From NCBI GenBank assembly GCA_035534895.1, contig DATLRC010000022.1, positions 1 through 10,615 on the forward strand: 10,615 nucleotides of DNA, read 5' to 3'. Below the pieces are notes generated by a model that made no database searches, had not been told where the DNA came from, and saw only the letters and a program-made list of their open reading frames with translations. Shown here piece after piece: positions 1 through 5,531 of the stretch; the first letter of the stretch is position 1; the number at the start of each line of letters is the position of its first letter. Both the position numbers and the translations under genes were made by a program. This stretch comes from DATLRC01 sp035534895 (GTDB lineage: Bacteria; Patescibacteriota; Saccharimonadia; Saccharimonadales; UBA4665).

Positions 1-140
1 ATACTGATCTTATGGACTGGCTAATCTGGTACAACACAAAAAGACCTCATCATACCCTTAAACAAAAAAGCCCTATGCGTTTTCTACTAGAGCATTTACA
101 ATTACCAATAGCGGAGTCCAGTATGTTGTGGACGGATACA
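1..140 (+). mobile_element. Right end of an insertion sequence, left copy (5' part outside window)
   Basis: These 140 bases are an exact reverse complement of 10476-10615, and identity stops abruptly after base 140. The inner terminus reads GGACGGATACA, so seen from outside the element begins TGTATCCGTCC, a TG...CA end as in many DDE-type IS. The segment encodes the last ~46 residues of a transposase. The rest of the IS lies left of the window, so its other terminal repeat and any target duplication cannot be seen. The family (IS481 or IS3-like) is an inference from the encoded C-terminus. Confidence 0.8.
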
Positions 141-149
141 AAGCATTGA
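3..149 (+). CDS. DDE transposase (integrase core), C-terminal fragment, cut by window edge
   Basis: An open frame enters from the left edge. It carries the signature of the end of the rve/DDE integrase core: W-L-I-W-YNTKRPHHTL, then KSPMRFL and a final MLWTDT. The YN-x-RPH-x-L-x-x-x-SP pattern is typical of IS481 and IS3-type transposases acting in cut-and-paste or copy-and-paste transposition. The catalytic DDE residues lie outside the window. The frame has no stop inside the element. It runs across the IS terminus at 140 and ends three codons later in host DNA (Lys-His-TGA), so the C-terminal residues depend on the insertion site. The copy at 10410-10613 has the same body and a different tail. 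Whether the full gene is intact cannot be judged here. Confidence 0.75.
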   Translation, partial: TDLMDWLIWYNTKRPHHTLKQKSPMRFLLEHLQLPIAESSMLWTDTKH

Positions 150-174
150 CTTCTTCAGGCTATTCAGCTAAAAT
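146..174 (+). promoter_or_regulatory. Sigma70-type promoter for rpmB
   Basis: A -35 box TTGACT (146-151) and a -10 box TAAAAT (169-174) are separated by exactly 17 bp. The predicted start is near 181, leaving a leader of about 25 nt before the rpmB ATG at 206. The -35 box begins 5 bp inside the IS terminus, so the element sits directly upstream without breaking this promoter. Confidence 0.7.
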
Positions 175-205
175 AACACCTTGAATCTTAAAGAAAGTAA
201 GTCTT

Positions 206-403
206 ATGCAAAAATGTGATATTACCGGTAAGGGCAAACAATACGGCAACAATGTTAGCTTTAGCCAACGCCATACAAAAAAAGTCTGGAAGCCCAATCT
301 TCAGAACAGAACTATGATTGTGAATGGTAAAAAAGTTGTCCTTAAAGTCAGTAACCACGCCCTACGAACGCTCAAGAAAAAGGGTCTGTTAATTAACTCT
401 TAA
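206..403 (+). CDS. rpmB: Large-subunit ribosomal protein bL28
   Basis: The 65-residue basic protein is the bL28 component of the 50S subunit. The sequence opens with MQKCDITGKGKQYGNNVS, the usual 'C-x-x-TGK-x-x-x-x-GN-x-V-S' start of the family. It continues with the H-x-x-R/K-x-W-x-P-N-L core near residues 23-32 and ends with the A-L-R-T-L-KKKGL helix. Length is normal for the family (about 60-78). Only one cysteine (C4) is present, so this is a form without the zinc-binding CxxC pairs. A weak purine stretch (AAAGAAAG) lies upstream of the ATG. It is transcribed alone from its own promoter and converges on the MBL-fold gene at 457. Confidence is high from overall resemblance. Confidence 0.95.
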   Translation: MQKCDITGKGKQYGNNVSFSQRHTKKVWKPNLQNRTMIVNGKKVVLKVSNHALRTLKKKGLLINS

Positions 404-438
404 GCAAAACTTAGGATATTTTATTGTCAGTTAATATA

Positions 439-467
439 AAAAGACCCTCATTCAGTCTAGGACTTTT
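439..467. terminator. Possible bidirectional terminator between rpmB and the MBL-fold gene
   Basis: AAAAGACC (439-446) can pair with GGACTTTT (460-467), with one A-A mismatch and a 13-nt loop. The stem ends in A/T tracts on both sides, so it could act in either direction between the converging genes. It overlaps the stop codon of the minus-strand gene. The stem is short and imperfect, so the call is weak. Confidence 0.3.
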
Positions 468-1086
468 CTAAAACTACTAACTGGGTAATATCACTTAGTT
501 CGCCTGTCTTTAGGCGCAACTTGTTGGTAACTTCTTTAGGCTCCATAGCGAGTTCTTTAAGCGCGCTATTTAGATCAAGTTGTGGTACCTGGTATTTAAT
601 TTCCTTGTCAGCATAGTGTGTGGGAATAATAAGGCTTGGCTCAACTTCTTTAATAACCTTTAGCGCACCCACTGGGTCAAGCGTATAACCATTTCCGCCC
701 ACTGGTATAAACATGACATCGACAATACCAATTACCTCAAGTTGGTTCTCAACCACATCAGGGTGCATGTGCCCGGTCACTAAGACACTTAGTTCTCCAG
801 CAATAATTTTGAATATCGTGTTACTGTGCTGATTTTCATCATCCATATGCCCACGAACAGCTATACCCATTATAGAGATATCGCCTATCTCGAATTCTCC
901 GGGTTGGTCAATTACTATCTTAGCCTCTGGGCCCGGTTTACTGCGAGGTGAGGAGGTGTAAAGCAGTACATCTCCGGCTTTGGTTATACTCTTACAGCCA
1001 AGTTCTGCTAAATTATCGTCTACCACTATGCGCATACCTTTATAGACTAAGACAACACAATTAGCGCCATAGTATTGTAAATCCAC
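457..1086 (-). CDS. Metallo-beta-lactamase-fold protein (UlaG/Lactamase_B_3-like) lacking the metal motif
   Basis: The 209-residue protein resembles the UlaG-like Zn-hydrolase family. It starts MDLQYYGANCVVLVYKG, has a G-E-F-E-I-x-D-I-x-I-x-G-I strand segment near 63-75, then D-V-M-F-IPVGGNGYTLDP (about 123-138) and a late IIPTHYAD (about 153-160). The strand where family members carry HxHxDH instead reads LLYTSSPRSKPGPEA, with no histidine. A complete dinuclear metal site is therefore unlikely, and a binding or structural role is more plausible than hydrolysis. The start is GTG at 1086, chosen because GGAGG sits 9 nt upstream inside the last codons of the upstream gene. The 4-nt gap to that gene (stop at 1091) indicates a two-gene unit. 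The substrate or partner is unknown. Confidence 0.8.
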   Translation of the reverse strand: MDLQYYGANCVVLVYKGMRIVVDDNLAELGCKSITKAGDVLLYTSSPRSKPGPEAKIVIDQPGEFEIGDISIMGIAVRGHMDDENQHSNTIFKIIAGELSVLVTGHMHPDVVENQLEVIGIVDVMFIPVGGNGYTLDPVGALKVIKEVEPSLIIPTHYADKEIKYQVPQLDLNSALKELAMEPKEVTNKLRLKTGELSDITQLVVLEKS

Positions 1087-1090
1087 TTTT

Positions 1091-1690
1091 TTAAGCCTCC
1101 TCTTCGCTAACCAGATTGTGAGGATCAGTTAATATCTGTTTCTTGGCATTCATAATACCTATGATAAATCGATCTTTTATCTGACGACGATATTTGAAAT
1201 CATCTAACTTCATGACCGTATAACGAATATCTTTACTTTCTTTAGCCTCAAGTTCGGCAACATATTTAGCTAGTGCATTAGGGTTTATCTCGCCAACAAT
1301 CAGAAAATCAACACCCGCAGATTCGTCTCGAGTAAACTGACCAGTAAAGATAGCAAAGTCGACATGCCCTAAAGCTTTTAGATCTGAGTTTTGAGAGGTA
1401 TTTGTAGTATCACTTGAGGAACTATTTTTCTTTTTATTTCTCCCAAAAATGATCTTCAGTGGATCATAAAATTCATATTTTTGGTTAACTTCATAATAAA
1501 GGCGGTTATTGTTATTATCGGAAACAATGATACCGATATTTAGTAAATTGGATAGTTCCCGTCTAACTGAATTGATTTGCTCTTCAATTTTTCTAGTAAT
1601 TTCGCGAACATAAAATGATCGGTTTGGATTACTATAAAAAAGTTGCAATAACTTAACGCGAGTTTTTGATCCAAAGAGTTGCTCAACCAT
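1091..1690 (-). CDS. Winged-helix DNA-binding protein with C-terminal nucleotidyltransferase-like domain
   Basis: Residues ~1-80 form a winged helix of the ArsR/MarR sort. LFGSKTRVKLLQLFYSNPN is followed by a recognition-helix segment (FYVREITRKIEEQINSVRREL) and a wing (IGIIVSDNNNNRLYYEVN). A low-complexity Lys/Ser/Asn linker follows (~84-105). The C-terminal part (110-190) resembles the minimal nucleotidyltransferase fold: F-x-G-x-F-x-R-x-E, then VDFLIVGE. Only one acidic residue of the usual DxD stays in place and the GS motif is altered, so transferase activity is doubtful. It is probably a regulator with a degenerate sensing domain; the target is unknown. The ATG at 1690 has no Shine-Dalgarno but lies 6 nt after TACAAT, which suggests a leaderless mRNA. 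It is followed 4 nt later by the MBL-fold gene. Confidence 0.7.
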   Translation of the reverse strand: MVEQLFGSKTRVKLLQLFYSNPNRSFYVREITRKIEEQINSVRRELSNLLNIGIIVSDNNNNRLYYEVNQKYEFYDPLKIIFGRNKKKNSSSSDTTNTSQNSDLKALGHVDFAIFTGQFTRDESAGVDFLIVGEINPNALAKYVAELEAKESKDIRYTVMKLDDFKYRRQIKDRFIIGIMNAKKQILTDPHNLVSEEEA

Positions 1691-1696
1691 ATAAAC

Positions 1697-1702
1697 ATTG
1701 TA
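1697..1702 (-). promoter_or_regulatory. -10 box of a probable leaderless promoter (winged-helix gene)
   Basis: On the minus strand TACAAT is followed by six bases (GTTTAT) and then the ATG at 1690, so the predicted transcript start falls on the start codon. The -35 region is poor (TTTTAA at 17 bp). It lies between the miaA stop and the next gene. Confidence 0.45.
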
Positions 1703-1727
1703 ACAGTCCTGGCTAGATTTTAAAATG

Positions 1728-2603
1728 TTATTTGTTCAAAAACGTTGTTATCAGATCAACAGCTTCACTCTTGTTGCTGACCCAGTGAATACTTTTGTTG
1801 CGATTAAACCAGGTACATTGTCGCTTAGCTAGATCGAGAGTATCACTAATAATTCGTTGTTTGGTGTGCTCTAAAGTCTGGACCCCTAAAAAGTAACCCT
1901 GCCATTCATTATATCCAACACCCTTAAGTGCCTCACAATCCCACCCATAAATTTTAGATAGTAATCGTACTTCTTGTTCAAGTCCTCGTTCCAGCATTTC
2001 TTGTAAGCGAAGAGTAATTCGTGTTTTAAGCTCATTTTTATTAATATGTAGCCCTATTATTAAAGTGTTTGCTCGCAAGCTATGCTTAGTTGGCTGTGCG
2101 CCGTTTGTTTCTAGCAGACGTATTAGGCGGCGTTTGTTGCGTTGGTCTATGCCTTTTAAGGATAAGCCCCGGGATTCAATTTGTTCCAGTAACTGATTAA
2201 GGCTTAGTCTATTGAGTACTTGGCGCAGTTTACGGTCACCTGCTGGTAAAAATCCAAAGTCATATATCACGCCATCTATATATAACCCAGTACCGCCAAC
2301 CATAATAGGTAGCTTACCCCTTGTTATAACGTCTTGAATCACACCTGTTGCTAACTGTTTAAAAACTGCCGCGGTAAAGTCTTCGCAAGGATCAATAATG
2401 TCAACTAAATGGTGTTGAATAATTGTTCTTTCATGAGCCGTAGGCTTGGCGGTACCAATATTAACTTGTTTGCGAACCGTCCAAGAATCAGCACATATAA
2501 TCTCCCCGTTAAACTGTCGGGCTAAATTCATAGCCAAAGCACTTTTGCCACTAGCAGTTTCTCCTACAATAACAATTAACGGTCCTATTTGTTGGGCCAC
2601 CAC
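1728..2603 (-). CDS. miaA: tRNA dimethylallyltransferase MiaA
   Basis: MiaA transfers a dimethylallyl group from DMAPP to N6 of A37 in tRNAs that read codons starting with U. The 291 residues show the P-loop GETASGKS (14-21; usually GPTASGKT), DSWTVRKQVNIGTAKP (39-54), HHLVD near 64-68, VGGTGLY (102-108) and the late KRQCTWF (260-266). Length is normal. The usual DSMQVY is DSWTVR here, replacing the conserved Gln and Tyr, but the catalytic Asp39 and the KRQxTWF motif remain. Two GTG codons compete as start (2603 and 2600); a GGAG lies 5 and 8 nt upstream of them. The gene overlaps the 3' end of the alkyltransferase-like gene by up to 19 nt, so translation is probably coupled. Confidence 0.93.
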   Translation of the reverse strand: MVAQQIGPLIVIVGETASGKSALAMNLARQFNGEIICADSWTVRKQVNIGTAKPTAHERTIIQHHLVDIIDPCEDFTAAVFKQLATGVIQDVITRGKLPIMVGGTGLYIDGVIYDFGFLPAGDRKLRQVLNRLSLNQLLEQIESRGLSLKGIDQRNKRRLIRLLETNGAQPTKHSLRANTLIIGLHINKNELKTRITLRLQEMLERGLEQEVRLLSKIYGWDCEALKGVGYNEWQGYFLGVQTLEHTKQRIISDTLDLAKRQCTWFNRNKSIHWVSNKSEAVDLITTFLNK

Positions 2604-2902
2604 AACAACTCCATTATGGGCACTGTGTAGTCCTGATTAACTATTATTCCATCTGCTTCTAGGGCAGCCTTATGGCCCTTCTTGCCTCCCGGATAGCCAT
2701 TTGCCAAGCCCCCATGCTTATTTACCACTCTTTGCCACGGTAAATCAGCTAAGCCAATGTGAGCAATTTGACCAACTTCCCAGGCCGCCCAGGCTGCACC
2801 GGCTAAACTAGCTAATTGCCCGTAGGTCATTACCTTGCCCTTAGGAATTTGAGCAACCAGGGTTTGGATTTGCTCTCTAAAACCTGCATCAACCCGGGAC
2901 AT
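2585..2902 (-). CDS. atl: Alkyltransferase-like protein (ATL, MGMT family without the reactive Cys)
   Basis: This 105-residue single-domain protein matches the C-terminal domain of O6-methylguanine-DNA methyltransferase. IPKGKVMTYGQLASLAG (19-35) contains the nucleotide-flipping Tyr27, and the active-site segment reads LPWQRVV (54-60). Trp56 replaces the methyl-accepting Cys of the PCHR motif, the hallmark of ATL proteins such as E. coli YbaZ and yeast Atl1. Those bind O6-alkylguanine and hand it to nucleotide excision repair instead of repairing it. The Arg finger expected in AAR-x-VG is Trp41 here (AAWEVGQ), which is unusual. The ATG lies 2 nt after the thrS stop without a visible Shine-Dalgarno, suggesting reinitiation after thrS. 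The gene is embedded between thrS and miaA. Confidence 0.9.
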   Translation of the reverse strand: MSRVDAGFREQIQTLVAQIPKGKVMTYGQLASLAGAAWAAWEVGQIAHIGLADLPWQRVVNKHGGLANGYPGGKKGHKAALEADGIIVNQDYTVPIMELLWWPNK

Positions 2903-2904
2903 TG

Positions 2905-4737
2905 CTATAAAGATGTTTTACTAACACGACTTTTAACTTCGTTAGCAACTGTCTTCAAGAATTCGTTAATACCAATGGCTTGAGCGTTAGGATTAACAAT
3001 CATGTCCTTGCGAATTCGTGGTGTAACTTGGTTACTATCTATTTCCTTTTCCCCGATTACAACCGTGTATGGTACCTTCATTAATTCAGAAGAGCGAATT
3101 TTTTTACCAACAGTCTCGTTTGAATTATCTACAACTACCCTGAGCCTAAGATCCTGAGCTTTCTCAACTACAGTTTGCGCAAACTGTAGTGTATTTTGTT
3201 CTTGATTGACCGATATGATCCTTATCTGTTCAGGGGCTAGCCAGACCGGGAATTTACCTGCCAAATGCTCTGTCAAAATACCTATAAATCGCTCGAGTGA
3301 GCCATAAATTACCCGATGAATTGCAATTGGTGTTTTCTCTTTCCCATCTTGATCTGTATATTTAAGACCAAATCTGAGAGGCTGCTGAAAATCTAGCTGA
3401 ATAGTGCCCATCTGCCACTCTCTGCCTAAAGCATCCTTCATCAGTATATCTATTTTGGGACCATAAAATGCACCGTCTCCTTCAAGTATAAAATATTCCT
3501 TTTGACTATTTACTAAAATTTGTTTGAGTATACTTTCTGCTTTATTCCAAAGTGCCTCATCGCCAAGAAATTTATCTGGTCTTGTTCCCAAACGAAAGGA
3601 GTATTGCATGCCAAAGATTGAGTAGAAAAGATCAGTGATTTCAAGTATCTGAGCATATTCCTCTTTAATTTGTTCCTCTGTCACAAAAATATGGGCGTCA
3701 TCTTGCCTAAACTCTCTGACTCGTAATAAACCATTCAGAGTGCCAGACAATTCGTATCTGTGTAGAGTATCAGTGTCACTAAGTCTTAAGGGTAAGTCCC
3801 GGTACGAATGATTAGTTGATCCAAAAACAATCATTGCGTTTGGGCAATTCATAGCTTTTAAGCCGTATTCTTCATTTTCTTCTGTTTTGGATGTAAACAT
3901 ATTCTTCCAGTAATGATCAAAGTGCCCCGAGGTTTGGTACAGTTCTTTTTTATTAAGCAAGGGTGAGAAGATCTCTTGATATTGACGCTTGGCATGCTCT
4001 TCTCGCCAAAAATTGATCAGTTCGTTATATATATTCACTCCATTGGGCAACCAGTAAGGCATGCCGGGTGCCGTTTCGTGAAAGAAGAAAAGTTTTAAGT
4101 CTTGACCAAGCCGTCGATGATCACGTAGTTTTACTTCTTCAAGAAGTTTTAAATAGTTATCGAGTTCGTCTTTCGTTTTGAAACCAACGCCATATATCCG
4201 TTGCATTTGTGCATTTTTTTGATTGCCTCGCCAATAAGCTCCGCTAACTCGTTCTAATTTGAAGGCACCTACTTTAGCGGTTGATTCTAAATGGGGGCCC
4301 CTGCAAAGATCCGTAAAATTGCCATCTTTATAAAAAGAAGCACTTTCGATCTTACTATCTCCCTCAGCAATAGAGCCTAATTCAGCAGCATCGAGGTCCT
4401 TTACAGCTGTTGTTCCAGCACGCTTGAGGTCATTAAGTAGTTCTTCTTTATACGGCTGATTATTGTCTCTGGCCCAAGCAATCGCCTCATCTATCGGTTT
4501 ATCAAAATGTTCAAACATGTAATCAGCTGCAATCACTTTATGCATCTCTGCCTCAATCGTAACTAAATCATCTTCTGATAAGGTATGTTTTCCCAAATCG
4601 ATGTCATAGTAAAAGCCATTTTCAACCACTGGCCCAACACCAAATTTTGCATCTGGCCATAAGCTTTGTACCGCTGTAGCCAGAATGTGAGCTAGGCTGT
4701 GGCGCATAGCATAGATTTCATTATTTATCTCGGGCAT
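2905..4737 (-). CDS. thrS: Threonyl-tRNA synthetase lacking the N-terminal TGS domain
   Basis: This class II synthetase charges tRNA-Thr. I place the start at ATG 4737 (MPEINNEIYAMRHSLAH) because AGAGGAG lies just upstream; the in-frame ATGs at 4758-4761 precede that site. From this start the protein has 610 residues. The editing (SAD) domain comes first, with HSLAH (13-17) and the second metal pair C145 and H149 (DLCRGPH). The catalytic core follows: zinc ligands C298 (MNCPN), H349 (FRQDDAH, motif 2) and H474 (AIHRVIYGSLERF, motif 3). The anticodon-binding domain starts near FPVWLAPEQIRI. The roughly 60-residue TGS domain that precedes the SAD domain in E. coli ThrRS is absent. The gene leads the thrS-atl-miaA unit and has a structured leader upstream. 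Confidence 0.96.
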   Translation of the reverse strand: MPEINNEIYAMRHSLAHILATAVQSLWPDAKFGVGPVVENGFYYDIDLGKHTLSEDDLVTIEAEMHKVIAADYMFEHFDKPIDEAIAWARDNNQPYKEELLNDLKRAGTTAVKDLDAAELGSIAEGDSKIESASFYKDGNFTDLCRGPHLESTAKVGAFKLERVSGAYWRGNQKNAQMQRIYGVGFKTKDELDNYLKLLEEVKLRDHRRLGQDLKLFFFHETAPGMPYWLPNGVNIYNELINFWREEHAKRQYQEIFSPLLNKKELYQTSGHFDHYWKNMFTSKTEENEEYGLKAMNCPNAMIVFGSTNHSYRDLPLRLSDTDTLHRYELSGTLNGLLRVREFRQDDAHIFVTEEQIKEEYAQILEITDLFYSIFGMQYSFRLGTRPDKFLGDEALWNKAESILKQILVNSQKEYFILEGDGAFYGPKIDILMKDALGREWQMGTIQLDFQQPLRFGLKYTDQDGKEKTPIAIHRVIYGSLERFIGILTEHLAGKFPVWLAPEQIRIISVNQEQNTLQFAQTVVEKAQDLRLRVVVDNSNETVGKKIRSSELMKVPYTVVIGEKEIDSNQVTPRIRKDMIVNPNAQAIGINEFLKTVANEVKSRVSKTSL

Positions 4738-4767
4738 CTGTTCTCCTCTAGTAATCATCATAGCATC

Positions 4768-4842
4768 TCACCATCCAGCCCAAAAAATAAAACGGTTGGA
4801 AAATCTCGCAATTTCATCCAACCGTTTCTTGAGATAAAACAT
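4768..4842 (-). CDS. Possible 24-codon leader ORF upstream of thrS
   Basis: An ATG at 4842 opens a 24-codon frame (MFYLKKRLDEIARF..., ending FWAGW-TGA) that covers the whole terminator-like hairpin and stops 31 nt before the thrS ATG. GGTGGG lies about 10 nt upstream of its ATG. It has no threonine codons, so classic threonine-codon attenuation is not supported. A frame of this length can occur by chance. If translated, ribosomes would cover the hairpin. Confidence 0.25.
   Translation of the reverse strand: MFYLKKRLDEIARFSNRFIFWAGW
4790..4827 (-). terminator. Terminator-like hairpin in the thrS leader (candidate attenuator)
   Basis: AAACGGTTGGA and TCCAACCGTTT form a perfect 11-bp stem with a 16-nt loop. 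On the minus strand the stem runs into TTTTATTTTTT, as in intrinsic terminators. It lies between the thrS promoter (-10 at 4884-4889) and the thrS Shine-Dalgarno, and no other minus-strand gene lies upstream for it to terminate, so a regulatory role in premature termination is likely. A smaller hairpin, TGAGAT/ATCTCA (4830-4846), precedes it. No T-box core motif was found. Confidence 0.55.
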
Positions 4843-4883
4843 CTCACAAAACCCACCGTAGAAAGAACTATAGCAAAGTTAGT

Positions 4884-4889
4884 ATTATA
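4884..4889 (-). promoter_or_regulatory. -10 box of the probable thrS operon promoter
   Basis: A perfect TATAAT lies on the minus strand. The predicted start is near 4877, giving a leader of about 140 nt before thrS. I see no good -35 match at 16-18 bp, so the call rests on the -10 box and its place in the divergent gap. The rest of 4897-5050 shows nothing I recognise beyond a loose CCTTGTG/CACAAGG repeat (4926-4963). Confidence 0.4.
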
Positions 4890-5056
4890 TGGCTAGCCTA
4901 TTTATGCTGTATTTCCTACACCCTTCCTTGTGCATAACTTTTTGTCCTTTATATCACACAAGGTATATGTGTCTGTTAATCTATCGACACTCGGCTTAAA
5001 AATATAATTAACTACTACGGCACCGCCCGGAAAGCGTTGTTGTGGCCAAATTGCAA

Positions 5057-5085
5057 TTCAAAGAAAACTGATATATCCTTATAAT
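5057..5085 (+). promoter_or_regulatory. Promoter of tRNA-Val
   Basis: TTCAAA (5057-5062, 4 of 6 to TTGACA) and a perfect TATAAT (5080-5085) are 17 bp apart. The start is predicted near 5092, about 26 nt before the tRNA. Confidence 0.55.
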
Positions 5086-5117
5086 CTATTCTGTAAGCAA
5101 GTTTCATTAGATATTTT

Positions 5118-5194
5118 GGGCGATTAGCTCATCTGGTTAGAGCGCCTGATCGACATTCAGGAGGTGACAGGTTCAAATCCTGTATCGCCCACCA
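5118..5194 (+). tRNA. tRNA-Val (anticodon GAC), with C at position 33
   Basis: A full cloverleaf folds: acceptor GGGCGAT/ATCGCCC, D-stem GCTC/GAGC, anticodon stem CCTGA/TCAGG, T-stem ACAGG/CCTGT with loop TTCAAAT, discriminator A73 and encoded CCA. The seven-base anticodon loop is TCGACAT, giving anticodon GAC (Val, codon GUC/GUU) with A35, C36 and A73 as expected for valine. Position 33, almost always U, is C. It is a lone tRNA gene with its own promoter. Confidence 0.92.
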
Positions 5195-5252
5195 TAAATA
5201 AATTTGTCTAAGCTAAATAAGAGATACCAAATAGCTTATGTTTAACCATATT

Positions 5253-5299
5253 CTGTTGACATGGTCAATGTTTTTTGCTAACATTGACCGGTTAAACAG
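5253..5299 (+). promoter_or_regulatory. Promoter overlaid by a large dyad, upstream of the 40-codon ORF
   Basis: TTGACA (5256-5261), 17 bp, then TAACAT (5279-5284, 4 of 6 to TATAAT) form a promoter with a start near 5291. The same DNA is a dyad: GGTCAATGTT (5263-5272) and AACATTGACC (5280-5289) around 7 bp, with outer arms CTGTT (5253-5257) and AACAG (5295-5299). The dyad covers the spacer and -10, the usual place of a repressor operator. No T-run follows it on either strand, so a terminator is unlikely. Confidence 0.5.
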
Positions 5300-5308
5300 G
5301 AATTTTGG

Positions 5309-5431
5309 GTGAGTATCACGAGATCAAGTGTTCTTGATGCGTTCCAGCTATTTTATGAGGAACTCATAAGTACTAAATCAACAAATCGTATTCGCAGACC
5401 CAGAAGGCTTGTCCAAGTTAATAGCAAATAA
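5309..5431 (+). CDS. Small protein of 40 residues, unrecognised
   Basis: A GTG at 5309 opens a 40-codon frame ending TAA at 5431. It begins MSITRSSVLDAFQLFYEELI, a likely amphipathic helix, and ends in a basic tail with RIRRPRRLV. I do not recognise the family. Support comes from the complete gene layout: a TTGACA-17-TAACAT promoter, a leader of about 18 nt, AGGA at 5298-5301 seven nt before the GTG, and a strong terminator 19 nt after the stop. No signal peptide or membrane segment is visible. The basic end suggests nucleic-acid or ribosome contact, which is speculation. Alternatively this is a structured RNA: hairpins ATCAAG/CTTGAT (5323-5338), TTATGAG/CTCATAA (5353-5369) and AGACC/GGTCT (5396-5436) fall in the same stretch. 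Confidence 0.5.
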   Translation: MSITRSSVLDAFQLFYEELISTKSTNRIRRPRRLVQVNSK

Positions 5432-5450
5432 GGTCTTCCCTGAGTCGCAC

Positions 5451-5480
5451 AATATACCCCGATCTATATCGGGGTATATT
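5451..5480 (+). terminator. Strong intrinsic terminator after the 40-codon ORF
   Basis: AATATACCCCGAT (5451-5463) pairs perfectly with ATCGGGGTATATT (5468-5480): 13 bp, four-base loop CTAT. A T-rich stretch (TATATTTATT) runs through the end of the stem. It closes the transcript from the promoter at 5256 and insulates the NrdR-like gene. Confidence 0.8.
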
Positions 5481-5531
5481 TATTCCACAGATATTCAATC
5501 CTTTTCCACTAGTATTTTCGCCTCCTCTATG

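Noticed and set aside
2446..2640. Plus-strand frame inside miaA and the ATL gene
   Set aside because: It lies antisense to two well-supported overlapping genes and has no protein-like pattern.
4740..4890. T-box riboswitch for thrS
   Set aside because: No T-box core (GGTGGNACCGCG-like) or specifier loop with a Thr codon could be found; only a simple hairpin with a U-rich tail is present.
4699..4896. Plus-strand frame of 65 codons over the thrS 5' end and leader
   Set aside because: It is a shadow of thrS and its leader hairpin, with no ribosome binding site and no recognisable family.
5195..5485. Known housekeeping RNA (tmRNA, SRP RNA, RNase P, 6S)
   Set aside because: None of the conserved cores of these RNAs is present and the ends do not pair as in 6S RNA.
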